DNA from: Cryptomeria japonica
Taxonomy: Eukaryota; Streptophyta; Pinopsida; Cupressales; Cupressaceae
DNA: 64,000 nucleotides
NCBI RefSeq assembly: GCF_030272615.1
Contig: NC_081414.1
Location: 519,943,185-520,007,184 of the forward strand
Reading direction: 5' to 3'
Shown here: positions 23,431-35,879 of the stretch, piece after piece
Position numbering within the stretch: the first letter of the stretch is position 1
How the letters are laid out: every line of letters starts with the position of its first letter
Position numbers and translations under genes: made by a program
The notes under the pieces: model-generated
Seen by the model: only the letters and a program-made list of their open reading frames with translations
The model's database searches: none
Told to the model about the DNA's origin: nothing

Positions 23431-23939
23431 GGCATTGATGGCAAAACCAACAATTAAATGGTAATACCAACAAGATATTCAAATTGAGTCAGATTCAGAT
23501 TGCTGTTAGACTTCTCCTGTTATCCTTGATCTGTTGTCTTCTGAAGTCTTCTCCATTTTTCATTAGGCTTCTGAGCTGTTGACTTGCATTTACTTGCATT
23601 TAGTCTTTTCCGTGTTATAATAATCTCCCCCTGTCATTAGTCTTGTATTATTTCCATCATTCAGGGCTTTTACCATTCAGTCAACCATTTAGTCTTCCAA
23701 CCATTTAGTCTTCTCCTCCTTTGACAACAATGCCAAAAAGTAAAAGAACTAAATCATGATTTCTTCCTCTGTGAAGTGATTTGTCTTGCTGTCTAACATC
23801 TCAGTCTCGGTCAGATCAACTTGTCTCTATTCACTTTTTCTTGCACACCTTAAAAAAACCTTCTAAAGTGCATAAATCAACATCAATCCACACATAATAT
23901 TTTATAGATTCATTGAATTGATGCTTTCACCGAACTCAG

Positions 23940-24392
23940 TCAGTGAGTAGATGATAGGGGTAGGACCCCTAACTTGCTTTTGAGATACTCAAAAGTGTCC
24001 CTTGGCAGTGGCTTTGTGAAGATGTCTGCTAATTGCTCCTTTGAACTGATATATTCTAGCACAACTTTCTTCTCTTGAACTTCTTCTTTGAGATAGTGAT
24101 ACTTTATAGATATATGCTTTGTCTTAGATTGCATTACTAGATTCTTTGAAATGTTAATGGCACTAGTATTATCACAGAATATAGTTACTGGCTCGATAAC
24201 TTTCTCATTTATACCTTCCAATAGTTGTTTGATCCATGCTATATTAGTACAATTCAATGTTGTAGCAACATATTCAGCTTCTATTGTAGACTGAGAAATA
24301 AATCCTTGTTTCTTGCTAAGCCAACTTACTAGTCTTTCTCCCAAAAAGAAAGCTCCACCACTTGTGTTTTTCCTGTCATCTATGTTGCCTGC
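23940..24392 (-). pseudogene. copia RNase H
   Basis: Follows the RT frame after YTDAD and an in-frame TAG at 24393-24395 (TGG to TAG in DADWAGN). The rest is open in the same frame: GERLVSWLSKKQGFISQST, EAEYVATTLNCTNIAWIKQL, TIFCDNTSAINISKN and KEQLADIFTKPLPRDTFEYL, stop at 23940. The first Asp of the active site (YTDAD) is present. Apart from the single Trp-to-stop change, little else is wrong with this domain. Confidence 0.9.
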
Positions 24393-25466
24393 CTAATCAG
24401 CATCAGTATAAACTTTTAAATCAAAATTATTCATCTTTTCATATACTAAGCCATAATCTTTAGTGCCTCTCAAGTATCTGAAAATTCTCTTGATTGTTGT
24501 CATATGGGTTTCCTTGGGATCTGCAAAGAATCTTGCTACAATACCTACTGCATGTGCTATATCTAGTCTACTATGCACAACATATTGCAATTTTCCAATC
24601 ATAAATCGGTAAAGTGTCTCATCAATAGATGCAGATTCATCATTCGTTGATAATTTATAGTTAGTAGTCATAGGAGTACTTACTAGATTATAATCCTCCA
24701 TTCCAAATTTCTTCAAGATTTCCTTTATGTACTTGGATTGAGTAATGAAAATCTCATATTTCATTTGCAATATATATAAACCTATAAAATACTTTATCTC
24801 ACCGATTAGTGACATCTCAAATTCTTTGCACATTTTATTTCCAAAGTTCTTGCATAAGGAGTCATTACCACAAAATATAATGTCATCAACAAATATAGTT
24901 GAGATCAGTATTCCATTTTTCTCATCTTTCTTCATGTACATATTGTTGTTTTCACTTGTCCTTATAAAACCAATCTTGATTAAATAAGAGTGCAATCTTT
25001 CATACCATGCTCTAGGTGCTTGTTTCAGACCATATAAGGATTTGTTTAGTTTGCATACCTGATCTTTACTCCTGTCTTCAACAAATCCTTCAAGTTGTTC
25101 AATGAAAACTTGTTCTTCTAGTATACCATTCAAAAATGCAGATTTAACATCCATTTGATATACCTTGAAATTTTTGAAAGCAACATATGCCAACAATGTT
25201 CTTACTCCCTCAAGTCTAGCCACAGGTGCAAAAGTCTCACCATAATATATTCCTTCTTCTTGAGCATAACCTTTGCAAACTAGTCTTGCTTTGTTGTGAA
25301 TGACCTCACCTTTTTCATTTAGCTTGTTTCTGAAAATCCACTTAGTACCGATTACATTTTTTTCCTTTGATCTTGGGATTAGTGACCATGTGTTATTCTT
25401 CTTGATTTGATCAATTTCTTCTATCATAGCATTTACCCAATCTTCATTGTTAAATGCCTCTTTCAC
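24393..25466 (-). pseudogene. copia reverse transcriptase
   Basis: A 357-codon open stretch. Blocks in order: [96 protein letters not shown], catalytic [43 protein letters not shown]. Nearly the full domain length is present and FVDD is intact. Domain order after integrase confirms copia rather than gypsy. Confidence 0.95.
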
Positions 25467-25553
25467 TATTCTCGGTTCAAATTCAGAAATCAGACATGTG
25501 CTCTATCTCAGTTTGTTTCTTGTCATCACTGGATCATCTTTATCTCCTATAAT

Positions 25554-25787
25554 CTAACTTGATGCATGATGTCTTCTAACATATTTGGCTAATATAGGCT
25601 CGGTAGGTTCTATATGATCTTCTTCGTCACTTGGTAACTGGACATTATCCTCATTTTCTTCAGCAGCATTCTTGGTAGGACTTCTTGGTTGAACATAAAC
25701 AAATTCTTCATAATCTTCTGGTTCTTTGGAATTTCGTTCATCATTTCTTTCTGTAAATTCATTAGTTTTCACATTTGCACTTTCCAC
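25554..25787 (-). pseudogene. Linker between copia integrase and RT
   Basis: Acidic, low-complexity segment (ERNDERNSKEPEDYEEFVYV, PSDEEDHIEPTEP) in the same frame as integrase and RT. Such a variable linker is normal between IN and RT in copia polyproteins. The stop at its end is one of several in-frame stops. Confidence 0.7.
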
Positions 25788-25868
25788 TATTTTGTTAGAT
25801 AATTTTATCAGACATTTAAATGCTTTACTTCTAGAAGAATAACCAAGAAATGTTCCTTCTTCACTTTT

Positions 25869-26488
25869 CTAATCAAACTTTCCATTTTTGTCATCTTTTT
25901 GAACATAGCATCTACTTCCAAAGATTTTAAAGTAACTTACATTAGGTTTCTTATCATACCAAATCTCATATGGTGTCTTCATAGTTCCTTTCTTCAGTTG
26001 AACTCGGTTCAGGGTGTAAACTATAGTGCTAATTGCTTCTCTCCAAAATGTTTGAGGTACCCTCTTTTCTATCACCAGGGTTCTTGCACAATCCACAATT
26101 GATCTATTTCTTCTCTCGGCTATCCCATTTTGTTGAGGTGTTCTCGGTGCAGATAGTTGCCTCTTTATACCATGATCATTGCAGAATAAGTTAAATTCAC
26201 CACAAGTGAATTCTCCTCCTCTATCAGATCTAAGACATTTCAGTTCTCTTCCTATTTCATTTTCAACTCTTTCCTTGTACCATTTGAACATTTGAAAAGC
26301 TTCTGATTTTTCTTTAAAAACATAACTGACATCATCCTTGAGTAATCATCCACAAATAATATGAAATATTTATCACCATAATAACTTTGAACTTTCATAG
26401 GACCACAAAGATTAGTGTGTACTAGATCTAAAATTCCTTTAGAAGTGTAAGACTTACTTGTAAAGCTTGATCTTGCCATCTTACCCAT
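25869..26488 (-). pseudogene. copia integrase core (frameshifted, first catalytic Asp lost)
   Basis: Two overlapping stretches in different frames. The first has SKGILDLVHTNLCGPMKVQS and YFILFVDDYSRMMSVMFLKK. Relatives read HTDLCGPM, so the first DDE Asp is Asn here (G-to-A). A frameshift near 26290 leads into CLRSDRGGEFTCGEFNLFC (second Asp present) and QQNGIAERRNRSIVDCARTL (Glu present), continuing to YEIWYDKKPNVSYFKIFGS. The enzyme is dead in two ways. Confidence 0.9.
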
Positions 26489-27603
26489 CTACCCATCTAG
26501 CATCCTCAGCACATAGCACTCTCAGGTTTTTCAAGACTCGGTAGACCTATTTTTTGGTGCTTCTTACTTATTTTGATCAGATTATCAAAATTTACATGAC
26601 AAAACCTTTTATACCATAACTAGGTACCATCTATCTTTGCATAAAGACACTTGTTCCGAGTTGAGTCAAGATGAAATGTATTACCTTTTGTTTGTGTCCC
26701 AGTAGCAGCTAACTTTCCATGTTTGTCATGAACTTTGACAATTCCTTTCTAAAATTCTATTCGGTATCTTGTATTGTTTAGTTGTGCTACACTCAACAAA
26801 TTGTATTTCAAACCTTCAACCCAGTATACATCATCACATTTAGCATTGTCAAGAAGTGTTATAGATCCTTTACCTTTTACCGGACATGGTGCACCATTAC
26901 CAAATCTTACATAGCCTCCATCATAGTCTTCTAATTTAACAAACTTGTGTTTATCACCTGTCATATGATGTGAGCATCCACTGTTTATGATCCAAGAATC
27001 ATTATTATTTATGTGAGATATTAGGGCTTTTTCTTCATACCTTTCTTCATCAAATCCATCTTTAATAGCCACATAAACAACTTCCTCAGTATCAGTTTCA
27101 TCAGATTTGTCATTGTTGGATTCCTCATCTGCTACTAGACATGTCTTTCTTTCTCTCCTTCTGAAGTCTCGATGTCCTCTGTATTGGTTATCTTTCTGCC
27201 TGTTATCTCGGTATTCTCTCTTTTCACTAGATTCTTTGTCAGGGCAGTTAGAAGCCATATGTCCTATTTTATCACAATTGAAACATTTTAAAGGTAGCTT
27301 TCCTTTATACTTACCTTTTCCTCTCGGTAACCTTTTGGCTAATAATGCTTCAAATTCTTCTTCCTTCTTGATTTCCTCATACAGTTTGTGCATTTTTTCC
27401 ATGTTCTTGCGAAATCTTTCACTTGCTCCACTGTGATCCCCTTCAGAGTACTTACTCATTCTATCATTGTAATCATCAGATTCACCAATATGAAAAGAAC
27501 TAAATGCAAATTCTACTTTATTTACCGAAGACCCACTATTATTAAAATTACTCAACTCAAATGCATGTAGCTTATCAATAGTAGCATCCAAAGAAACTAG
27601 CAT
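26489..27603 (-). pseudogene. copia gag C-terminus, zinc knuckle and protease
   Basis: The open part (26749-27603) starts LDATIDKLHAFELSNFNN, carries a CCHC zinc knuckle CFNCDKIGHMASNC (RNA binding) and then the protease motif WIINSGCSHHMTGDKHKF. The catalytic Asp of the usual DSG is Asn (AAC), so the protease is inactive. It continues to VEGLKYNLLSVAQLNNT. Between 26749 and 26489 the GAG-pre-integrase region follows, with frameshifts. Confidence 0.9.
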
Positions 27604-28091
27604 GCATAAGCTGGTAGAAGGGTTCTCAACAACTTACTTGTTATATCCTTTTCTTCAATAGTTTCACCCGCTCCTTTAATTTGATTGACAATCTCCTTTA
27701 GTCTTGTACTGTATTGGGTTATGTTCTCACCTTCATTCATCCTCATGGATTCAAGTTGTCCTCTTAGACTATCTACTTTTTCTCTTTGAACATGTTCATC
27801 ACCTCCATACACATATATGAGTTTAGTCCACATTGCTTTTGCATCATTACAGCCTTCTAGATCATTAAACTCCGAGTCAGTCAATGCTGATGTTATTTCA
27901 ATCATAGCTTGAATATGTTCTTGCTTTTCCTTAATCTCTTCCAAGGTCATAGGGTTGGTGCTCAGTGCAACGTAATCATTCTCTAGATAATATGTTGCAT
28001 ATTCTCCAATTCCTGATAAATGCAACTTCATCCTTTTCTGCCATGTGGAGAAACTTGACTTGTTTAGCTTCGGTGCATCCCTTTTATACAT
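27597..28091 (-). pseudogene. copia gag N-terminal domain
   Basis: Starts at ATG 28091, 52 bases inside the primer-binding site, which supports this start. Reads APKLNKSSFSTWQKRMKLHL, then DLEGCNDAKAMWTKLIYVYG and MRMNEGENITQYSTRLKEIV, typical of the UBN2-type capsid of copia gag. A frameshift at 27600 joins it to the downstream gag/protease frame. Confidence 0.9.
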
Positions 28092-28142
28092 CTTCGGATC
28101 TTTCCCTCAAGTACCTTTAAAATTTTTCTTTTGGAGTCCAAA

Positions 28143-28154
28143 GCTCTGATACCA
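28143..28154 (-). promoter_or_regulatory. Primer-binding site, initiator tRNA-Met
   Basis: Minus strand TGGTATCAGAGC, two bases after the 5' LTR end. This is the standard plant copia site complementary to the 3' end of initiator tRNA-Met, which primes minus-strand DNA. Confidence 0.95.
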
Positions 28155-28156
28155 AT

Positions 28157-29647
28157 TGTTAGTTCTGATACTTAATGTAAAGTATAGATGCCAATAGCTA
28201 ACAAGATGAGAGGGGGGGTGAATCATACAAACTTAAACTTCCATAAAATCAACAGATTCAACCTCGGTAACTTAAACTTCAACAACTTAACCAAAAACTT
28301 GCTAAACATGCAAAATTATGAACACATAATCATAATAACACTCATAACACCAGATTTAACGTGGAAATCCAAATAGGGAAAAACCACTATGGGATTTCAG
28401 ACCCACTAAGAAATATACTCTTCTAGAGTATGCTCGGTTAAAAGCAAATCCTGTTAAAGATTACAAACACATTGCTAGATGTGACCCGATTAAGGGATTT
28501 CCCTTAGAACTGCTAGGATCTTCACTTTGTTAGAAGTGACCTTGTCAAAGGATTTCAAACACTCACTTAGAATGTTACCTTGCTAGAGGGTTTACAAATA
28601 AGTCTGTTAAGTCCACTCGGTTAAGAGATTTTCTATCAATTACAAAATAACAATAATAAAAATCTATCTGCAACTTCACATCTAAAATGCTAAAGTAGAT
28701 TCTTTTTTGCTCAAAACAATCTAGTCATAGGACTTATCTTGTCCCTCTTCTAGGCTCTCTACTCTATTATTCAAACAGGTCTTCAAGCTTCTATGCTTGG
28801 TAATCACTATGTAGCATCCCTATGCATACACTTGCCCGCATACATTGTTTTTCAACAATTCCTTATTTATAAACAATTGCTAACTGCTGAATCTCCTTGA
28901 TCACATTTCCCATGATCAATCTTAGCCATCAGATCTTCAAACTTGACTAGGTTCAATGTATCCTTATGATCTGAAAACATTTTACCTTACCTAGGGACTT
29001 GCATTTCCTTGTTGGAACCTGCATAAGGTTATTGCGATTCAATCTGCGTTGTAGATCTTCCTGCCGATTTTCCTTTGCCATAGATCCTTAACAAACTTCA
29101 TGTATGGCATACCAATCATTTATAAATCTCTAGCTAATCATTGTCCTTCATTAAATAATGCTTTTATCCATCCCATGCGCATTGTCATAACTTGGTTGCA
29201 ACTCGATAAATACTAAACTTTACTCAGTAGACATTTTGCCTTCATTAACCGATATCAATAACCTTAGGGTTTACCGACTAGGTTCTTTGCTCAATTACAT
29301 AGTATAGTATTAACCTTACAATCTAAACATCATGATCTCGTCATTGTCTAATTTGATAATAGTTTCCCATTGAATAACTTATTCCTCCCTTTATTCATCA
29401 CATTCTTTCTATATCTTTTACCGACATCTTAATTCTCTTCTAATCAATCTTCTCAAGATATGGCAACATCATACTGAATCAGATAATCAATTTCTTGACA
29501 TCAATGATAAAATAATGTTATAAAGATAGTTATCATCCTTCTTCAGTTGTATCAATAATCTTCAACATCTTTCTCAATATCCTTATTGAATATCAACAAT
29601 CTCCCAATATTGAAATACTGACAATCTTTCTCACTGTAATGCCAACA
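28157..29647 (-). repeat. 5' LTR of the minus-strand copia element (1,491 bp)
   Basis: Minus strand TGTTGGCATTACAG ... CAGAACTAACA, with TG...CA ends. Contains a TATA-like TTTATAAATAA near 28865 and the C-rich motif near 28206. The same CCY..RGG mini-hairpin motifs as in the LTR at 699-2173 occur at about 28,390-28,640. Confidence 0.95.
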
Positions 29648-31219
29648 ATAACTAATGTATCATTTATCATCTAAGGTCCATAATGCATGCACATTGGATG
29701 AAGATAAGAGTTCATGGTGCATATATCATATCAGATCAACACAAAGATCCAATCATAATGCACAATATAGTCTCCATCTAAGAGGGGTAGTGAAAATAAT
29801 TTCATACATCAACCATCTTAATTCAAATAGAATCCATGTCTACAGGCATCAAGAAACACACATCAAATAATCAATCTATAGACCATATATTTATCACAAG
29901 CATATAACCCAATCTAATTAATCTAGCTCACACTTCTTTCTATTATATCTTATGATCCAAATTATTACAAATGAATCTCATCTTAGAGATTACACTTTTA
30001 TTTCCTTAGATTACTATTAATACTATTTGATTACCCAACATGACTAGATCCATTCTCCACGGTGTTCTCCCTTAACACACTATCAGAGGTTCTAGCGAAC
30101 ATGATAGAAGTAACACTAACACATAAGTAGGGGTAGCTATAACAAACATTAAGAATGACCACCAAAGATTCAAAGAGAGAATAATCCAAGAAGCAACACC
30201 ATCAAGACCAATAATAAACAATGAAAAGTGTCAGTGATTTCGACAACCAACAACACCAAAAACATGACAAGTTTCATAAATTAATGGAGAAAAAAGAGAA
30301 TTTAGTGGTCATACCTTTCATAAGAAATTATAAAATAATAATGCTAGTCCCAAGTTCACAAAATACAATTCATAATAAATTCAATGAAATCATGGTCACA
30401 ACAAAATCTCAAAAGGAGGTGACCAATATTAGCCACACTATAGGGAGTAACTACTTCAAAACACCCAAGATCACATAAGTTGAGTGTGTTAGAAAATGTA
30501 TAATAGACACCCCAGGCTATTAAGTTAACTACATAACTTTTTAGTACAATGTAATCTTTAAGGACTTTAATGTAGTGATTAATCAAACATTCCTTAATGC
30601 AAGCTATATAATACTCATTACAATGCAATTATCTTCTTTACTTTCAAATACATCAAATAGTAGCATTCCTATGAATTCTTATACCTAGATGGAGGAATGA
30701 GAGAGGGAAATTAATAGTCATACAATTCATACATATACAAGTAAACGAGAAAGGTCATGCAAAGATGTTAAATTTTTTCCCTATGATGTCATTATTGTAC
30801 TAAAATTCATTTCTTTGCCAACTTAGAGACATGCAAATTAATCTGTCATAGCATTTCATAAAATTATACATATTGCTAAATGTCCTAACTTTCAAGATGA
30901 AATCAACGCAGACAATCTTTTCTAACAGACAAACCTCTTATGTACGCACTCGCTACTTCCCACTAATACAAGCACATATTTAACTATCATCTTTCATTGA
31001 ATATCAAGCTATGAGGAAAAGTGGGGAGAGAGAGATCTATCCATTAACTATTACATGATTATGGATACACATCAACATGTTCTTCCTTAGCACATCCTAT
31101 TAATGCAAAATCCAAACAAATTGTCAAATGCAAGCACATTATCATGTTATTCATAAGAAAGACATTTTTTTAGTTACTCATCTAAAATACACATCATGGA
31201 ATCTGTTGTGCTTGTGAAG
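29648..31219. other. AT-rich spacer
   Basis: No supported gene. The first five bases are the target duplication of the copia element; the last five (TGAAG, 31215-31219) would be the target duplication of element C. Confidence 0.5.
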
Positions 31220-32268
31220 TGTATACCTGTAGCTACAACACAAAACACTCAATAGATCATTACAAGCATGGTTAGAAAATTTAAAACAAATAAAGATAAA
31301 ACCATGGCTAATCGATCTATCGTCTCCTAATAAATGTGAGTGTAGATTTTCTCTCAGATCTGGATAAGAAAATTATAGTGACTTGACTTCATCTAGATGG
31401 AGGATTTAAGATGATAATTATGTACTTAAGCTAGAAAAGAGCATGATTAAGCTACATGATTCAACAACTATGTTAGAAAATAAGATAGATCGAAGAATGC
31501 AATTGCCTATAATAACAATGCTCAAATGATATGCTAAGAGATATTATGCCTATAGTAACAATGCATGAAATGCAAATGAGATGGGATCATTATTGCTCCA
31601 AAATGGGGTCTATTTATAGGATTTCCAAGGCCAAGGGTGAGGTGGTAGGAATCAATGGTCAAGATTAAGTCTAAAGATATCAATGGTGAAATTGGAGGAG
31701 GTTGGAAAAGAGGTTGGATGAAAGGGAACATTTGTCATCCCTATGGTGACAAGTGTCAAGGAGCTTCTAGAAAGGTTGGATGAAAGGGAACATTTTCCAT
31801 CTTTATGGTGGCAAGTGACAAGAGACTTTGTTCATGAGAGAGAAAATGTCTAAGGAAAGGGGACATGGTGGTTAGGATGTGCAAGCTAGGATGGGGTTAA
31901 TTAAACCCGGGGTTAGATGGAATGAGTTAGGTTTAGAAGGGGTTAGGTTAGGTGGTTAGAAGTTAGGAGAATTTGAATTTAAAAATTCAAATAATAGGAA
32001 AAGGCTAATTAATCTCAACAACTCATAAATTGATTGGTTTTAATTAATTAGGGGATTTAGAAGAAATGAATTTGATGGGGGGAATTAATTAATTTAAGGA
32101 GATTATCAAAATGAACTTATTAAATAAATCCTTAGATTTATTAATAAGTAGTTGAAAGGGGGAATTTAATCAAATTACTTAGTGAATTCAATTAAGTTGG
32201 GAAAGGGGATTAATTAAATAATTGCTTATTCAATTTATTATCTTCAAAACCATTTTTAGGTGTATACA
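31220..32268 (-). repeat. 3' LTR of element C (about 1,049 bp)
   Basis: Minus strand starts TGTATACACCTAAAAATGG directly after the polypurine tract. The other end is placed at the inverted TGTATACC at 31220, which mirrors the start; without the partner LTR this end is an inference. A TATA box (minus strand CTATAAATA, 31611-31619) supports an LTR promoter. Confidence 0.65.
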
Positions 32269-32285
32269 TTTTGCCCCTCTTTGAA
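32269..32285 (-). promoter_or_regulatory. Polypurine tract of element C
   Basis: Minus strand TTCAAAGAGGGGCAAAA next to the LTR. The same sequence adjoins element B's 3' LTR (49308-49323), a direct link between the two. Confidence 0.85.
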
Positions 32286-33845
32286 GCGAGGTGTGGTGAC
32301 CTGTTGATTCAAAGAATAATCTCATTTTGATGATGATATTGGTTCGATAGGATGCCCCAGCTCTTGATTGATAAATTATGATACGATGATGCCCCCTCCG
32401 AAGATCAATTGAGATAATTGATTTTTTGGAGTGGTTTGGATGATTGGGAAATTGATGTCCTGATTAGAAATGATTTGATGTCTGCAACTCTGATTGATGA
32501 AAATGCGAGTTCAATAAGCATGATGATGTGGTTATTGATTATTGATAAAGCTTGATTGATTAGATCAATATGATTGAGATTCAGTGTGGTTTCAGGAATG
32601 ACACCTCCTGTATAAGACAAAGATGATCAAAGCGTCTAGTTTCAAGAACGATATATCTTGTATAAGACATGATCAAAACATTTGGTTTCAGGAAAGATAC
32701 ATCCTATATAAGACACGAGAGAATCAATTTAGATGTGATTGATTGATAGAATTGATAAGATTGATTGGATAAAGAACTGAGAGTTTGTTGATATCAAGTT
32801 GCAGAAATATTTGGATATGTTGATGTTGGTTCTATTGAGAGGGTAGCATAAGATTTTTGTTGGGTCGACAATATCTGGAGAGATATGAGTCATTAGTCTG
32901 ATTGTGTATACACTTGTGATGATACCTTGATGATTCCTATGATATATTTAACCTTGGATAAAAGGAGCATGCGGGTTCCCATGCAAGAATGTGATGCAAG
33001 CTAAATGCAAATGAAATGCAAAGCTATGATCGGACCAGTCACTGGAATATTGCATTTTGTCATCATTGAGCTGTTGAAATGTGGGAAGTGAGTGCAAACA
33101 TCGATGGTATAATTAACCATGATTACCTGAGGACTTCTTTCTTGGATTTTGATATGGAAAGTTAGCACAAGCATCAAGGTATAATTGAGTCAAGATGAAT
33201 TGAGTGTTTCTTGCATAAAATAGGCAGTATTAACCATTGATATATGCAAATCGGAAATGTCTTCAATGGTACTCTGATGATCATGTCTTGAGACAAATTT
33301 GCACATATTAATGATTAATTTTCAGACAAGAGACAAGAAAAATATCATGTTTATTCCTTGTTCCTCTAGTCAAAGACATCCTAGAGTCACTCAGAAATCA
33401 TGATAACGAAAATCAAGATAAAAAAGTTGAACAATCATGTTAAAATCATTATCCAAAAGATATCATCCATGCGTTTGGACTGACTTTGTGATAGTTTGAT
33501 GGTTGATAATTTGTTCTCGTGTTCAATGTTGGATATGTCTCAGTTTTTGCTTGATAAGGGTTGTTTAACTATTGTTCTACCTATTTGATTAAGCTCAAAA
33601 TGATCAAGAAGTTTTGCCCCCAGCTAAGTGCAGGATTTTACCCCAAGCCTAGAAACAAAGTTGTTATGATATACCTAATGATCCAAACCATGGCAAGAAG
33701 CCACATGGGATGCCTGCGTATGTACAAAGGCTTCATTATGCATATGAATAGCGCTAATGGAAAATGAATGCAAGCTAAAAAAATGCATGAACTAATAGAT
33801 GGAAGAGCTAGCTGACAGATAGCACCTATTTGCCAGGTTTTCACT
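32286..33845 (-). other. Element C 3' non-coding region with conserved boxes
   Basis: About 1.6 kb between the integrase end and the polypurine tract. It has three ~46-48-bp copies (32,590-32,715) of a unit reading GTCTTATACAGG on the minus strand followed by TTCCTGAAACCA, and the box GTGAAAACCTGGCAAA (minus strand, 33829-33844). Both occur in element B in the same order. No protein frame is supported. Confidence 0.7.
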
Positions 33846-34012
33846 GTCTATTTTTATTGCACTTTTTTCTTTCATATTTGATTTTTTTTTTGTTTTTTTC
33901 TTTTTCACTATTTTTGATTTTTTTCTGCTTTTTCACTTTTTTTTTCTTTTTTTCTTTTTTTTTTTTTCTGCTTTTTCACTTTTTTTTTTTTTTTTTTCTG
34001 CTTTTTAAGACA
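33846..34012 (-). repeat. A-rich tract (T-rich on the + strand) after element C coding region
   Basis: Low-complexity run with repeated AAAAAGTGAAAAAGCAG on the minus strand. It overlaps the last Lys codons after the integrase end. Element B has a similar A-rich tract with AAAAAGTGAAAAA at 46,253-46,320. Confidence 0.8.
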
Positions 34013-35130
34013 TAGAATTTCTTCAGATGCATGCTATTGATGGGTTCTTCAAGCTGATCTCCATCCTGTGTTGATAGCTGATATGCTCCTGATCTAAATA
34101 CTATTGTGACCACAAACGGACCTAACCAATTTGGTTCAAACTTTCCTTTCTTTTCACGATCTGCTTGGTTGCGTGGATTATCTTTTAGTACTAATTCCCC
34201 TACTTGAAAAAATTGTGGTTTGACCTTGTGATTATAGCTTTGGCACATTCTTTGTTGATATACTTTTAAATGATCAAAGGCATTTTGTCTTCATTCATGG
34301 ATCAATTCTAACTCTTGCAGTCTAGATACTCGTTGTTCTTCATCTGGGATGAGACCTTTTAATGATACTCGTAGAGAAGGTATCTCTACTTCTATTGGCA
34401 ATATTGCTTCTGATCCATAAATAGGAGAGAAAGGTGTGGTACTTGTTGGTGTGTGAATACTAGTATGGTAGGACCATAGAGTAGGGTTCAATTGAATATG
34501 CAAATTTCTTCTAGCATCATTCATTGTCTTTTTGAGGATTTTTAGAATAGCTTTGTTTGATGCTTCTGCTTGCCCATTTCCCTGTGGATAGTAGGGTGTG
34601 GAGAATCTATGTTGGATCTTGAATTTCTCACATAGCTCTTGTACATCCTGATTCTTGAATGGTCACCCATTGTCATTGATAATGGTCATTGGTATTCCAT
34701 AGCGACAGATGATATAGTTCAAGACAAATGTAGCACTTTGTTTTCCCATGATATTTATGAGAGGTAATGCCTCAATCCATTTTATGAAATATTCTATAGC
34801 TACAAGGATGAATTTGTGACCATTAGATGAAGAAGGATTTATTTTTCCTACTAGATCAAGACCCCATTGATAAAAAGTCTAAGATGTTGCCAAAGCATGA
34901 AGTTCTTTTGTTGGTGCATGAATCAAATTCCCATGGATCTGACAGTGTTTTCATGTTCTAGCTATTTGAAAAGAATCTCATTCCATAGACGACCAATAAT
35001 AGCCCAAGCATATGAGTTTTTTTGAAAGGGTAAGACCACTTGAATAAGTGCCACAAATTTTGTTATGGAATTCATGTAAGGCCTTCTCAGATTCTTCTTA
35101 TTTGAGGCATCTTAAAAGAGTACCGTCTAG
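33976..35130 (-). pseudogene. Element C integrase (broken)
   Basis: Read on the minus strand through several frame changes. Zinc-binding remnants (LHEFHNKICGTYSSG) occur near 35.06 kb. The core shows WGLDLVGKINPSSSNGH near 34.86 kb, YGIPMTIINDNG near 34.68 kb and YPQGNGQAEASNK near 34.57 kb, so the three catalytic acids D, D, E appear to be kept. The open stretches 34291-34524 and 33976-34248 give TPTSTTPFSPIYGSEAILPI and the C-terminal KGKFEPNWLGPFVVTIVF, typical of gypsy integrase. Multiple stops make it inactive. Confidence 0.8.
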
Positions 35131-35429
35131 ACCTCATTTAAATAGGGTATCCGCCATGAGAGTAAAATGTGAGGATTGGCGAATAAAGTTTCTCTTTTGA
35201 TATTTCAATATGTCAGGAGGTGTAAGTTTGGTTGTAGCGGGAGAAATCATGCCCAACAAGGTGATAGATAGTTTGGGAATCAAGACAATTATGAGCAGGG
35301 TAAAATAATTCTTCCACCGGGAATTCATAACATTGTTGATTTTCGTGTGTCTGAAGTAGAGAAGAAAGTGTAGTCATGGCATTTGTTGCTTTGTTGTCAT
35401 TTCTTGGAATCTGCTGAAAGGTTATTTCT

Positions 35430-35755
35430 ACAAAGTATTTCTTGATATCATCAACCATCATTTTATAAAGCATTAAATTTTCATCCTTTATTTGATAGTC
35501 ATCATTAATTTGATTGATGATGAGCTAAGAGTCTCCAAAGACTTGAAGTTGTGTAATGTTCCATTCTATAGCCATTTTGATACCTATAACCAAAGCTTCA
35601 TATTCTACTATGTTGTTGGTGCAAGGAAAGATTAATTTGTATGCTTTTGGAATTGTATGACCTTGTGGTGTGATGAATAGAATACCTGCTCCTGATCCAT
35701 GTTGTGTATATGAACTATCAAAGTATAATTGCCATATTTTTATGGTGACTGTTAG
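35430..35755 (-). pseudogene. Second (archaeal-type) RNase H of element C
   Basis: Reads YFDSSYTQHGSGAGILFITP, then NNIVEYEALVIGIKMAIEW, then LQVFGDS, a TAG for CAG, and LIINQINDDYQIKD. The D...E...D residues of RNase H are visible. In plants this extra domain after the first RNase H is characteristic of the Tat lineage. The following sequence to about 35134 is the normal linker to integrase. Confidence 0.8.
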
Positions 35756-35879
35756 GATATCAGCATCGGTAAATTAAATATGTAAAGGATTATCATCTGG
35801 AAGTGGTGCCTCTGCTAGTTGGTCTGCAATGACTTGTCCTTTTATAGCTTTTCTATCAACATACTCAATATAAAACTCA

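Larger units (their letters stand above)
21894..29647 (-). mobile_element. Complete Ty1/copia element, minus strand (7,754 bp)
   Basis: Two LTRs, primer-binding site, gag, protease, integrase, RT, RNase H and polypurine tract are all present in copia order (PR-IN-RT-RH). The flanks ATAAC (21889-21893) and ATAAC (29648-29652) are a perfect 5-bp target duplication, proving one undisturbed insertion. Stops, frameshifts and lost catalytic residues show it can no longer move by itself. Confidence 0.95.

Noticed and set aside
33830-34015. Phe/Leu-rich 'membrane protein' of 61 codons
   Set aside because: Translation of the T-rich tract opposite element C's A-rich region.
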